64,000 bases of DNA from Thauera sp. K11 (GCF_002354895.1 NZ_CP023439.1:1178001-1242000), one strand, 5' to 3'; positions 19,974-29,353 are shown, numbered from the stretch's first letter. Notes: generated from the letters alone by a model not told the origin. Program-made: numbers and translations.

Positions 19974-20078
19974 AGGGTCCAGAAAGCATAGAAGCAATGC
20001 GGACCGGGTCGTCGCACGGCGCTCCGGATCTTTCCAGAACGTCTCGCCGTCGTGGCGCAAAAGGCAAAAGGGGTTGTC

Positions 20079-23000
20079 ATGTCCATCATCAGCGGAATGT
20101 CGGGGGCGCAGATCTCGGCGCTGACCACTGCTCAGATCCAGGCGCTGTCGACGTCCGATTTCAAGGCGATGTCGACCGCCCAGATCAGCGCCCTGACGTC
20201 CGACCAGATCGGCGCCATCGAGACCGCCGACCTCGTCGTCCTCAACGCGAGCCAGATCGCCGCCTTCGACACGACCGCGTTCTCCGACGGTCTCATCACC
20301 TACCAGGCCACCGCCCTGACGGCGGCCCAGACCAAGGCGCTCACCACCGCCCAGCTCAACGCGTTCGGGAGCGACCAGATCGCCGCGCTGGGCACGGACG
20401 TGTCGGCGTTCTCGGCCGCCCAGCTCAAGGGCTTGTCGACGAACAACATCGTCGCGCTGACTTCCGATCAGCTCGCCGCGTTCTCGGGCGCGCAACTGGC
20501 GGCGCTGACCACGGGCCAGATCCAGGCGATCGAGACCGCCGACATCGCCAAGCTGGGCACCGCGCAGATCGGCGCATTGACGGCGGTGCAGGTGAAGGCG
20601 CTGAGTTCCGACCAGCTCAACGCGCTCGGCACCGATCAGTTCGCCAGCCTGAAGGCGACTCAGATCGCGGCGCTGACCACGGAGCAGATCACCAGCCTGT
20701 CGACGGACAACGTGAAGGCCCTCGGCGCGGCCCAGATGAAGGCGCTGACGACCGCGCAGCTCAACAGCCTGACCAGCGACCAGCTTGCCGCCCTGGACAC
20801 GGCGGACGTCGCCGCGCTGACCGCCTCCCAGGTGAAGGGGCTGTCGACGAGCAACATCGCCGCGTTGAGTTCGGACCAGCTCAATGCGATGTCCGCCGCG
20901 CAGATGGCGGCGCTGAGTTCGGAGCAGATCCAGGCGATCGAGACCGCCGACGTCGCCGCGCTGGGCAGCGCGCAGATCGGTGCGCTGACGGCGGCCCAGA
21001 TGAAGGCGCTGAGTTCCGACCAGCTCAATGCGCTGGGCACGGGCCAGATCGCCGGCCTGAAAGCCACCCAGATCGCGGCCCTGACGACCGATCAGGTCGC
21101 CGGCCTGTCGACGGCGAACGTCCAGGCGCTGAGCGGGGCGCAGGTGAAGGCGCTGACGGTGGCGCAGCTCAACAGCCTGACGAGCGACCAGGTCGCCGCC
21201 CTGGATACGGGCGACGTGGCCGGCATGACCGCGGCGCAGATCAAGGGCCTGTCTTCCGACAACATCGTCGCGCTGACTTCCGGCCAGCTCAACGCGATGT
21301 CCGCGGCGCAGATGACGGCGCTGACCTCCGCCCAGATCCAGGCGATCGAGACCGCCGACGTCGCCGCGCTGGGCACGGCGCAACTGCAGGCGCTGAGCGC
21401 CGCGCAGGTGAAGGCGCTGACGACCGAGCAGCTCAACGCCCTGGGCACCGAGCAGTTCGCCAGCCTGAAGGCGACGCAGGTCGCCGCGCTGACGACCGAG
21501 CAGGTCGTCAGCCTGGCCACGGCGAACGTCCAGGCGCTGAGTGCGGCACAGGTGAAGGCGCTGACGTCGTCCCAGCTCAACAGCCTGACGAGCGACCAGG
21601 TCGCGGCCCTGGATACGGGCGACGTGGCCGGCATGACCGCGGCGCAGATCAAGAGCCTGTCTTCCGACAACATCATTGCGCTGACCTCCGCCCAGCTCAA
21701 CGCGATGTCCGCGGCGCAGATGACGGCGCTGACTTCCGCCCAGATCCAGGCGATCGAGACCGCCGACGTCGCCGCGCTGGGCACCGCGCAACTCCAGGCG
21801 CTGAGCGCCGCGCAGGTGAAGGCGCTGACGACCGAGCAGCTCAATGCGCTCGGCACCGAGCAGTTCGCCAGCCTGAAGGCCACGCAGGTCGCCGCGCTGA
21901 CGACCGAGCAGATCGCCAACCTGGCCACCGGAAACGTGCAGGCGCTGGGCGCCGCCCAGGTGAAGGCGCTGACGGTGGCGCAGCTCAACAGCCTGACCAG
22001 CGACCAGGTCGCGGCGCTGGACACCGCCGACGTCGCGGCGCTGACCGCCGCCCAGGTGAAGGGCCTGTCGTCGGCCAACGTCCAGGCGCTCACCACCGGC
22101 CAGATGAAGGCGCTCAGCTATGCGCAGATCGCCGCGCTCACCTCGGCCCAGGTCGGCGCCATCGAAACCGAGGATCTGGCCGCGCTCGGCACCGATCAGC
22201 TCGGCGCGCTGACGGCCGCGCAGATCAAGGCCCTGGGGACGGACCAGCTCAACGCGCTCGGCACCGACCAGGTGGCGGGGCTGAAGGCGACGCAGGTGGC
22301 GGCGCTGACGAGCGACCAGGTCGCCCAGCTTTCGACCGCGAACGTCGAGGCGCTCACGACCTCGCAGGTCAAGGCCATGACCGTGGCGCAACTGAACAGC
22401 CTCGACAGCGACCAGATCGCGGTGCTGAACACCGAAGACGTCGCGGCGCTGACCGCGGCCCAGGTGAAGGGATTGTCGACGAACAACATCCAGGCGCTGA
22501 CGACGGGCCAGGTCAAGGCGCTGATGTATACGCAGATCGCGGCCCTGACGTCGTCGCAGATCAAGGCGTTCGAGACCGGCGATCTGGTCGAGTTCAGCAC
22601 CGGCCAGATCGGCGCGATGACGGCGGCCCAGATCGGCAGCCTGACCACGGACCAGCTCAACTCGCTGACGACCGGCCAGATCCAGGGCCTGAGCGCGGCC
22701 CAGGTCGCCGCGCTCACCACCGAGCAGGTCGGCAAGTTGTCGACCGACAACGTGCAGGCGCTGACGACCGCCCAGGTCAAGGCGCTGACGGCGACCCAGA
22801 TCCGCGCGCTCGGCACCGAGCAGATCGGCGCGCTGCAGACCGAGGACCTGGTGCAGTTCTCCGCCGCCCAGGTCCAGGCCCTGAGCACCGACCAGATCCA
22901 GTCGGGGCTGTCGACCGATCAGATCAAGGAACTGACGACGAGCCAGATCGCCGCGCTGACGACCGCCCAGATCAAGGACGGCCTGAGCACCGACCAGGTC

Positions 23001-23093
23001 GCGGCCTTGACCTCCGCGCAGGTCCAGGCGCTGACTCCGGCCCAGGTCGCGGCGATGACCACCGACCAGATCCAGCAGCTCAACCTGGGCTGA
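20079..23093 (+). CDS. giant Ser/Thr-rich octapeptide-repeat protein, sigma28-controlled
   Basis: A 1004-residue protein of unknown function made almost entirely of octapeptides of the form (A/G/S)-(L/M/I)-x-(T/S/A)-x-(Q/D/N)-(V/I/L)-x, for example ALTTDQVA and ALSSDQLN, about 120 copies. It contains no Cys, Trp, Arg or His that I could find, many Ser and Thr, and no signal peptide or membrane segment. A regular solenoid is likely. Export, if any, may use the flagellar route, since a sigma28 promoter precedes it and fliC is divergent. ATG 20079 has AGGGG 6 bases upstream; GTG 20052 is less likely. An OGT-like enzyme follows, which suggests O-glycosylation (inference). Confidence 0.85.
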   Translation: MSIISGMSGAQISALTTAQIQALSTSDFKAMSTAQISALTSDQIGAIETADLVVLNASQIAAFDTTAFSDGLITYQATALTAAQTKALTTAQLNAFGSDQIAALGTDVSAFSAAQLKGLSTNNIVALTSDQLAAFSGAQLAALTTGQIQAIETADIAKLGTAQIGALTAVQVKALSSDQLNALGTDQFASLKATQIAALTTEQITSLSTDNVKALGAAQMKALTTAQLNSLTSDQLAALDTADVAALTASQVKGLSTSNIAALSSDQLNAMSAAQMAALSSEQIQAIETADVAALGSAQIGALTAAQMKALSSDQLNALGTGQIAGLKATQIAALTTDQVAGLSTANVQALSGAQVKALTVAQLNSLTSDQVAALDTGDVAGMTAAQIKGLSSDNIVALTSGQLNAMSAAQMTALTSAQIQAIETADVAALGTAQLQALSAAQVKALTTEQLNALGTEQFASLKATQVAALTTEQVVSLATANVQALSAAQVKALTSSQLNSLTSDQVAALDTGDVAGMTAAQIKSLSSDNIIALTSAQLNAMSAAQMTALTSAQIQAIETADVAALGTAQLQALSAAQVKALTTEQLNALGTEQFASLKATQVAALTTEQIANLATGNVQALGAAQVKALTVAQLNSLTSDQVAALDTADVAALTAAQVKGLSSANVQALTTGQMKALSYAQIAALTSAQVGAIETEDLAALGTDQLGALTAAQIKALGTDQLNALGTDQVAGLKATQVAALTSDQVAQLSTANVEALTTSQVKAMTVAQLNSLDSDQIAVLNTEDVAALTAAQVKGLSTNNIQALTTGQVKALMYTQIAALTSSQIKAFETGDLVEFSTGQIGAMTAAQIGSLTTDQLNSLTTGQIQGLSAAQVAALTTEQVGKLSTDNVQALTTAQVKALTATQIRALGTEQIGALQTEDLVQFSAAQVQALSTDQIQSGLSTDQIKELTTSQIAALTTAQIKDGLSTDQVAALTSAQVQALTPAQVAAMTTDQIQQLNLG
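20356..22800 (+). repeat. 408-bp higher-order tandem repeats inside the octapeptide gene
   Basis: The landmark codons for QLNSL recur at 20761, 21169, 21577, 21985 and 22393, exactly 408 bases apart each time (136 residues, 17 octapeptides). An earlier degenerate copy near 20356 is three bases out of register. The units starting at 21169 and 21577 are nearly identical over their whole length, showing recent duplication or gene conversion; the outer units are more diverged. Confidence 0.9.
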
Positions 23094-23128
23094 TCGCGCT
23101 GACCGACGCCGTTGCCGGCCGCATCGCC

Positions 23129-23167
23129 ACGCCTCCAGCCGGTCCAGGCCCCGGCCGCTGGAGGCGT
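23129..23167. repeat. inverted repeat between repeat gene and glycosyltransferase
   Basis: An 11-bp perfect stem (23129-23139 with 23157-23167) encloses a GC-rich loop in the 105-base gap. Without a T run it may act as an attenuator or message-stabilising hairpin, keeping the glycosyltransferase below the repeat protein in expression. Inference only. Confidence 0.5.
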
Positions 23168-23198
23168 CGCCATTTCCGGAGCGTTCATCTTGAGTGAA

Positions 23199-25010
23199 AT
23201 GAAAGACGTCGACTACGCCGGCATCGTGAATCTGATCTGGCATCGCAGGCTCGACTTTCCGCAACTGCTGAACTACGCGAACCGGCTCGAGGCGGGGGGG
23301 CTGAGCGGGCTCGTCGCCGTGCTCTACCAGACCTGGCTCAAGCGCAACCGCAGCGCATACGACCACTTCGCATGGTTCAACCTGGGCGTGGCGCTGTTCG
23401 CCGAAAGCGACGTGGAGGGCGCGCGCGAGGCATACGAGCAGGCCGTCCGGCTGGCGCCCGGCTTCGTGCAGCCGAGGTTCAACCTCGGCCTGGTGTACGA
23501 ACGCCTCGGACAGCCCGACGCGGCGATGGAGCAATGGCAGTGGGTGGAGCAGCATGCATCGCCCGAGCGGCCGGACGAGCGCACCGTCCTGATCGCCGTG
23601 CTCAACAACTGCGGGCGCCTCGAAGAGGGGCAAAAGCGGTATGCCGACGCGCTGGCCTGCCTCGACCGCAGCCTGGCGATCGATCCCGGCCAGCCGGACG
23701 TGCTGCACCACTGGGTGTTCCTGCGCGAGAAGCAGTGCCTGTGGCCGGTCCATGCGCCGCCCGCCGGCGTCGACCCGGAACTGATGCGCCGCTCCACTTC
23801 GGCGCTGGCGATGATCAGCCTGTCCGACGATCCGGCCGAACAGCTCGCGGCCGCGACGAACTACGCGAGCCGCAAGATCCCGGCGGACATGCCCGTCCTC
23901 GCGCCGGAGCAGGGCTATCGCCACGACAGGATACGCATCGGCTACTGCTCGTCCGACTTCTGCCTGCACCCGGTGTCCATGCTGACCGCCGAGCTGTTCG
24001 AACTGCACGACCGCGGGAAATTCGAGATCTACGGCTTTTGCTGGTCGCCCGAGGACGGCTCGGCGCTGCGCCAGCGCGTGGTGAAGGCTTTCGACCACTA
24101 CATTCGCATCGACGGGCTCGACGAGGCGGCGTCCGCGCAGCTCATCCGCAGCCACGAGATCGATATCCTGATCGACCTGCACGGCCAGACGCGCGGCGCC
24201 CGCACGCAGATGCTGGCCCACCGGCCCGCGCCCATCCAGATCACCTATCTCGGCCTGCCGGCCACCACCGGGCTGCCCTGCATCGACTACGTCATCGCCG
24301 ACCGCTTCCTGATTCCGGAAGAATACGCCGGCTATTATTCGGAAACGCCGATCTACATGCCGGACGTGTACCAGGTGAGCGACCGCAAGCGCCTGTGCTC
24401 GCCGGCGCCGACGCGCAAGGGCTGCGGCCTGCCGCCGGAAGGCTTCGTCTTCTGCTCCTTCAACAACAACTACAAGTACACGGCCGAAGTCTTCGACGCG
24501 TGGATGAACATCCTGCGCCGGGTGCCCGGCAGCATGCTGTGGCTGCTGTCGGACAATCCCTGGGCCGAGGCCAACCTGCGGCGCGAGGCGCAGGCGAGGG
24601 GCATCGACGAGGGCAGGCTGTTCTTCGCCGGCCGGGTGGCGCCGGAACACTACCTGGCGCGCTACGCGGTGCCGGACCTCTTCCTGGACACCTTCCCGTT
24701 CAACGCCGGAACCACCGCCAACGATGCCTTGTGGATGACCCTGCCGGTCCTCACCCTGTCCGGACGCTGCTTCGCCTCGCGCATGGCCGGAGCGCTGCTG
24801 ACCGCCGCGGGCCTGCCGGAACTGATCACGTACGACCTGCAGGCTTACGAGGACAAGGCGGTCGAACTCGCGACCACGCCCAACGCCTGCCTGCGCCTGC
24901 GCGAGCGCCTGGAGGCGGTGCGCGAGACAGGCGTGCTGTTCGACACGCCCCGCTTCGTGCACAACCTGGAGCAGCAGCTTGCCGGACTGCTCGAAGCGCA
25001 GGACCGCTGA
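23199..25010 (+). CDS. TPR-containing GT41 (SPINDLY/OGT-like) protein O-glycosyltransferase
   Basis: About 603 residues. TPR-like helices (about 60-170, FNLGVALFAESDVEGAREAYEQA) precede a bipartite GT41 catalytic region: IRIGYCSSDFCLHPV, IDLHGQTRGARTQMLAHRPAPIQITYLGLPATTG, then FCSFNNNYK, FFAGRVAPEHYLARY and DTFPFNAGTTANDALWMTLPVLT, the nucleotide-sugar binding part. Family members transfer a sugar to Ser/Thr of proteins and often modify flagellins or surface proteins. The direct upstream neighbour is the Ser/Thr-rich repeat protein and fliC is close by, so these are the likely acceptors (inference). ATG 23199 is used; TTG 23190 with GGAG 8 bases ahead is an alternative. Confidence 0.88.
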   Translation: MKDVDYAGIVNLIWHRRLDFPQLLNYANRLEAGGLSGLVAVLYQTWLKRNRSAYDHFAWFNLGVALFAESDVEGAREAYEQAVRLAPGFVQPRFNLGLVYERLGQPDAAMEQWQWVEQHASPERPDERTVLIAVLNNCGRLEEGQKRYADALACLDRSLAIDPGQPDVLHHWVFLREKQCLWPVHAPPAGVDPELMRRSTSALAMISLSDDPAEQLAAATNYASRKIPADMPVLAPEQGYRHDRIRIGYCSSDFCLHPVSMLTAELFELHDRGKFEIYGFCWSPEDGSALRQRVVKAFDHYIRIDGLDEAASAQLIRSHEIDILIDLHGQTRGARTQMLAHRPAPIQITYLGLPATTGLPCIDYVIADRFLIPEEYAGYYSETPIYMPDVYQVSDRKRLCSPAPTRKGCGLPPEGFVFCSFNNNYKYTAEVFDAWMNILRRVPGSMLWLLSDNPWAEANLRREAQARGIDEGRLFFAGRVAPEHYLARYAVPDLFLDTFPFNAGTTANDALWMTLPVLTLSGRCFASRMAGALLTAAGLPELITYDLQAYEDKAVELATTPNACLRLRERLEAVRETGVLFDTPRFVHNLEQQLAGLLEAQDR

Positions 25011-25104
25011 GCGGCCGACGCGCGCAGGGGTGGTTCCCGGGGGCGGGCTACTGTGGCCCAATAACGCCCGCAGACGATTTCAATACCCGGAGCAGCGAGA
25101 AAGC

Positions 25105-26259
25105 ATGAGGCTCACGAGTGATTTCCCGGACGTGCTGGTCGTCGGTGCCGGTTTTGCCGGCGCCGTCGCGGGCAGGCGATTGGCGGATGCCGGCCATTCC
25201 GTCCGGATCATCGACCGCCGTCCGCACATCGGCGGCAACGCCTGGGACGAGACGGATGCCCACGGCGTGCTGGTGCACCCGTACGGCCCCCACATCTTCC
25301 ACACCAACAGCCGGCGGGTGATGGCCTGGCTGTCCCGCTTCACCGACTGGCGGTTCTACGAGCATCGGGTGCTGGCCCGCGTCGACGGCCGGCATTTTCC
25401 GATACCGATCAACCGGACCACGCTGAACGCGGTATTCGGACTGGAACTGGAAGAGGCCGACGTGCCGGCATTCCTGGAGTCGATCCGGGAGCCGCGCGCG
25501 CCTCTGCGCAGCAGCGAGGATGTGGTGCTGAATTCCGTGGGCAGCCGTCTTTGCGACATGTTCTTCCGCGGGTACACGAAAAAGCAGTGGGGAAGGGATC
25601 TCTCCGAATTGTCCTCCAGCGTCGCCGCCCGGATTCCGGTCCGGACGGACGACGACGACAGGTATTTCGGCGACGGCTTCCAGTTCATGCCGCGCGACGG
25701 ATACGGGGCGATGTTCGCCCGCATGCTGGATCATCCCCGGATCGAAATCGCCCTCGGGCAGGACTACGCGAGCGAACCCTCGCGATCGACCGCGAGGCAT
25801 ACGGTCTATACCGGCCCGATCGACGAATTCTTCGATTACCGTTTCGGGCCGCTCCCCTATCGCAGCCTCCGTTTCGAGCACTACCACACGGATTCGGTGG
25901 GGGAGGACGGGTTCGTGCAGCCGGCCCCGGTGGTGAATTATCCCAATGAGGAAGAATTCACGCGAATCACCGAGTTCAAGCAGTTGACGGGCCAGCGGTG
26001 CGCGGGATCTTCGCTGGTGCGCGAATATCCGTCGGCCAAAGGCGATCCGTATTATCCGATTCCCTGCGCGGAAAACGAGGCATTGCTGAAGCAGTACGAA
26101 GCCGAGGCCATGAAATGGCCGACGGTATCCTTCGTCGGCCGATTGGCGCAGTACCGTTACTACAATATGGACCAGGTCGTCGCCTCGGCCATCAAGGTGG
26201 CTGATTCCGTGGCGGAAAGATTGACGTCGAAAAATCCGGGAAAACAGACACTGCCATGA
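25105..26259 (+). CDS. glf: UDP-galactopyranose mutase
   Basis: A 384-residue flavoprotein with the N-terminal FAD-binding motif VVGAGFAGAVAGRRLADAG, the RPHIGGNAWDE and HPYGPHIFHT segments and the GYTKKQWG loop, all typical of Glf. It converts UDP-galactopyranose to UDP-galactofuranose in the cytoplasm. Placement between two glycosyltransferases suggests that a galactofuranose-containing glycan is made for a surface protein or polysaccharide. Its stop overlaps the next ATG, so the two genes are translationally coupled. Confidence 0.95.
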   Translation: MRLTSDFPDVLVVGAGFAGAVAGRRLADAGHSVRIIDRRPHIGGNAWDETDAHGVLVHPYGPHIFHTNSRRVMAWLSRFTDWRFYEHRVLARVDGRHFPIPINRTTLNAVFGLELEEADVPAFLESIREPRAPLRSSEDVVLNSVGSRLCDMFFRGYTKKQWGRDLSELSSSVAARIPVRTDDDDRYFGDGFQFMPRDGYGAMFARMLDHPRIEIALGQDYASEPSRSTARHTVYTGPIDEFFDYRFGPLPYRSLRFEHYHTDSVGEDGFVQPAPVVNYPNEEEFTRITEFKQLTGQRCAGSSLVREYPSAKGDPYYPIPCAENEALLKQYEAEAMKWPTVSFVGRLAQYRYYNMDQVVASAIKVADSVAERLTSKNPGKQTLP

Positions 26260-27239
26260 AATTCGTCATCCTGTGCCCGCTGGGGGCGCGAACGGGCGGG
26301 CCGGAAGCGTGCTTTCAATTGTCGGACGCCCTCCTGCGCCTGGGTTTCGAGGCCGAAATGTGGCTGCACGAACCGGCGGACATCATTGCCTTCCAGGAAT
26401 ACAACCTCGATCCGGTGCCCGGCACTCCCTTCGAGTTGCCGGCCAAGGCCCACGGGATCGAGGAATACGACCCGTACCGATACGAGCCCTTCACGCGTTA
26501 TTCGCCGGAGGAGCGGGTGGTCTTCGTGCTTCCCGAGGTCTATCTTTCCGTCATTTCGCTCTTCCTGGGAAAGGAAGTGATGATCTGGTGGCTCAGCGTG
26601 GACAATGCCTTCAAGGCGCTGGGAGGCATCAACCTGAATTTTCTGCGCCATCCCTCGATCCGGCATGCCGCGCAGTCGCGCTATGCGGAAGGCTTCCTGC
26701 AGGCAGTGGGCCTCGATCCGCGCAGGCTGACGGACTACACCGTCGTTCCGCGGGGCGATGCCGGGGCCGTTTCGCAGCGGCCCCTCAGGGTCGCACTCAA
26801 TGCCGGGAACAAGGTGATCGTCGATCTGGATGCGATATCCGCGCTGATCGAAGCCTATTGCCCCGGCGTGGAAATCGTCCGTATCGCGGGCCTGCCCAGG
26901 GAAAAGGTGTATGAGATCTTTTCCACCTCCCGCGTGTTCATCGACCTGGGCAATTTCCCGGGCAAGGACCGCATGGCTCGCGAGGCGCTGCTGCTCGGCG
27001 CGGCCATCATCCTCGGGAATTCGGGCGCCGGCGCCAACGAAGAGGATTTTCCGATCGCCCGCATGTACCGCCCGGATGTCTACGCCTATCCGCAAATAGC
27101 CGGACTGGCGGCCCACATGGCGCTCCATCCCGAAGCGCATGCTTCCCGGTTCCACAGCGCCCGGCAGACCTTTCTCGACGAAAAAGGGAATTTCGACGCC
27201 GAAGTGCTGGAACTGGCCTCCGCGTATTTCGGCAGATAG
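26256..27239 (+). CDS. putative glycosyltransferase coupled to glf
   Basis: A 327-residue protein with a GT4/GT-B-like architecture: N-terminal VILCPLGARTGGPEACFQLSD and a C-terminal nucleotide-sugar-binding-like half with KVYEIFSTSRVFIDLGNFPGKDRMAREALLLGAAIILG. Substrate and acceptor are unknown. The ATGA overlap with glf makes a role in adding galactofuranose, or building the glycan that contains it, plausible but unproven. Confidence 0.7.
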   Translation: MKFVILCPLGARTGGPEACFQLSDALLRLGFEAEMWLHEPADIIAFQEYNLDPVPGTPFELPAKAHGIEEYDPYRYEPFTRYSPEERVVFVLPEVYLSVISLFLGKEVMIWWLSVDNAFKALGGINLNFLRHPSIRHAAQSRYAEGFLQAVGLDPRRLTDYTVVPRGDAGAVSQRPLRVALNAGNKVIVDLDAISALIEAYCPGVEIVRIAGLPREKVYEIFSTSRVFIDLGNFPGKDRMAREALLLGAAIILGNSGAGANEEDFPIARMYRPDVYAYPQIAGLAAHMALHPEAHASRFHSARQTFLDEKGNFDAEVLELASAYFGR

Positions 27240-27281
27240 AAATCAGTCCGGGTCCGCTGCCGAACCCGGGCTTGCCCGACG

Positions 27282-27842
27282 CTAGTCCACGTTGCGGAAG
27301 ATGCGATCCCACGGGATCGTCACTTCGAGGCCCGGCAGCACGAGCGGTGCCTCGGGTTCGATTTCGTGCAGTTCCCAGACGGTTTCCTGCGTGCGGCGAT
27401 AGTGTTCGATGCGCCGGCGGTCGGGGTCGATGAGGACGAATTCCTTCAGCGATGGAATGCGGCGATACGCGGCGAACTTGTCGCCGCGGTCGTAGGCGGC
27501 GGTGGCGGGCGACAGCACTTCGACCACCAGCGTGGGGGCACGCATGAACTGTTCGGCCTTGTGGTCTTCCGCATCGCAGGTGACGAGCACGTCCGGGTAG
27601 AAGTAAGCCTCGTCGGCCTCGGCCCGGAGCTTCATGTCGGCCATGTAGGTGCGGCAGGGCGTGCCTTCCAGGGCCGCATCCAGCGCGGCGAAGACGTTCC
27701 CCGAGATCGTCACGTGCCGGCGGCTGGCGCCGTCCATGGCGAAGGTCTCGCCGTGCACGTATTCGTGCTTTTCGGGCTGCTGCTCCTCCCAGAGTAGATA
27801 GTCCTCGGCCGTGAAGGGAGGCGTGGGTTGCGGCAAGGCCAT
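27282..27842 (-). CDS. Uma2 family (DUF820) putative endonuclease
   Basis: A 186-residue protein with the Uma2/DUF820 pattern: TAEDYLLWEE, KHEYVHGE, YPDVLVTC, PTLVVEVLSPATAAYDRGDKFAAYR and FVLIDPDRRRIEHY. These carry the PD-(D/E)XK-like core residues. Such proteins are abundant in cyanobacteria and scattered elsewhere; their cellular role is not established. It is a single gene, convergent with the glycan genes. Confidence 0.85.
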   Translation of the reverse strand: MALPQPTPPFTAEDYLLWEEQQPEKHEYVHGETFAMDGASRRHVTISGNVFAALDAALEGTPCRTYMADMKLRAEADEAYFYPDVLVTCDAEDHKAEQFMRAPTLVVEVLSPATAAYDRGDKFAAYRRIPSLKEFVLIDPDRRRIEHYRRTQETVWELHEIEPEAPLVLPGLEVTIPWDRIFRNVD

Positions 27843-28156
27843 GGCGGGCTCCGGAAGCAGGCGACTGCGACCGATTATGGCCGCGGCCCCCGGACGTGTC
27901 CATGCGGCCGCGGCGGGCGCGAGCCGCGCTTGCTCCGCGGGCCGGCTGAATGGGCTCGCGGCGATTGCCGCGTAACGCCGGTCTCGACGTACCGGCTGGA
28001 GATCGCGGCCACGCGGTACGCCTGCCGGGTTTCCCGGTGAGATCGCGACCGGCAGGAAGATCGGCAGGAGAACGCTGGAAATATGCGGGATAGAGGCTTC
28101 AAGCCTTTCTGTTTAAAGTAGAATTTCCGGAATTCAATCGGCAGGAAGATCGGCAG
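27843..28156. other. divergent control region of the Uma2 and Fic genes
   Basis: This 314-base gap holds two exact 18-bp direct repeats (28050-28067 and 28139-28156, the second ending just before the Fic ATG) and an AT-richer stretch at 28095-28135 with an imperfect palindrome GAATTTCCGGAATTC. The second repeat also supplies the AGGA ribosome site. It could contain an operator, but no confident promoter was recognised. Confidence 0.5.
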
Positions 28157-29353
28157 ATGAACCAACCGCCCCGGCTGCTGGCGGCGTATACCGAACCCCG
28201 TCAGTTCGAACCCTTGATCCCCCAGCGGGAGCTTGAATCCTTGCGTGCCCGCGGTGCGTCCATCGCGGCGCAGTCGCATGCGCTCACGGGGCGGCTGCAT
28301 CCGGTCACGATGACGCAGTTGCGCGAGTTGCTGCGGGCGATGAATTCGTACTACAGCAACCGGATCGAGGGGCAAAGCACGCATCCCCGGGACATCGCCC
28401 GCGCGTTGAGGCGCGAGTTCTCGTCGGCGCCCGACGTCGCCCGCAGGCAGCGGATTGCGGTGGCGCACATCGCCGCCGAACGCGAGCTGGAGGCGCTCGT
28501 CCCGGCGGGGCTCGAAGCGCTGTCGTCAGCCTGCGCAAGAAAGGCGCACGAGCTTCTGTATGCGAAGCTCACCCCTGAAGACCGGATGACGGACGATGGC
28601 CATGTCGTCGAGCCGGGCGAATTTCGTGCCGATGACGTGGCTGTCGGTCGCCACCAGCCGCCGGCGCACACGGCGATCGGGGCGTTCCTGTCGCGATTCG
28701 ACAAGGCGTACGGGAAAGCCGGCAGTTGGGAGTCGCGCCTTTTCATCATCGGCGCCGCGCATCAGCGGTTTGCGTGGATTCATCCGTTCCGCGACGGCAA
28801 CGGCCGGGCCGCCCGGCTGATGACGCACGCAGCCCTGTTTCCGCTGACCGGCGGCTTGTGGTCCGTTGCGCGGGCGATGGCGCGGCGGGTGGACGACTAT
28901 TACGCCGGCCTCGATGCCGCGGATGCCCCGCGGCAGGGCGACCTCGACGGACGCGGCAACCTGTCGGAAAAGGCGCTGCGGGCGTGGTGCTCCCTGTTCC
29001 TCGATTTCTGCGAGGATCAGGTGTCCTTCATGACGAAGATGCTGGACCTCCCGGACATCAAGCAGCGGATCGACACCCTGCTTACCGTGCAGTCGCAGCA
29101 GGACAGGCAGATCCGCCGGGAAGCGACCCTGCCGCTCCATTACCTCTTTCTGGCCGGCGAGCTTACCAGGGGCGAGTTCGCGCAGATGACCGGGCTCGCG
29201 GAGCGCACCGCGCGCTCGTTGATGGCCCGCCTGCTCGAGACGGGGCTGCTCGAGAGTTCGAGCCCGAAAGGGCCGGTACGCATCGGCTTTCCACTGGATG
29301 TGCTGCACCTGTTGATGCCGCGCCTGTATCCGGAAGCGGCGAGCGAGAGTTAG
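28157..29353 (+). CDS. Fic family protein (class II, AMP-transferase type)
   Basis: A 398-residue protein with the Fic motif HPFRDGNGRA (about residues 209-218, catalytic His 209) and an N-terminal inhibitory-helix motif SNRIEG (about 67-72, matching S/T-xxx-E-G/N), which makes it class II, self-inhibited. A C-terminal winged-helix-like part (about 315-398, LTRGEFAQMTGLAERTARSLMARL) suggests DNA binding. Fic enzymes usually move AMP from ATP to a target hydroxyl. The target is unknown and no separate antitoxin gene is adjacent. Confidence 0.9.
   Translation: MNQPPRLLAAYTEPRQFEPLIPQRELESLRARGASIAAQSHALTGRLHPVTMTQLRELLRAMNSYYSNRIEGQSTHPRDIARALRREFSSAPDVARRQRIAVAHIAAERELEALVPAGLEALSSACARKAHELLYAKLTPEDRMTDDGHVVEPGEFRADDVAVGRHQPPAHTAIGAFLSRFDKAYGKAGSWESRLFIIGAAHQRFAWIHPFRDGNGRAARLMTHAALFPLTGGLWSVARAMARRVDDYYAGLDAADAPRQGDLDGRGNLSEKALRAWCSLFLDFCEDQVSFMTKMLDLPDIKQRIDTLLTVQSQQDRQIRREATLPLHYLFLAGELTRGEFAQMTGLAERTARSLMARLLETGLLESSSPKGPVRIGFPLDVLHLLMPRLYPEAASES

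Noticed and set aside
20079..23093. Tandem repeats considered as a CRISPR array
   Set aside because: The repeats are contiguous, in frame and coding, with no spacers; they make one long protein.
19713..25061. 1782-residue open frame on the minus strand with regular LDLGRRQRLHL-like repeats
   Set aside because: It is the mirror of the octapeptide gene and the GT41 gene. The repeats are simply the reverse complement of the real ones, and the plus strand has the promoter, ribosome site and recognisable glycosyltransferase.
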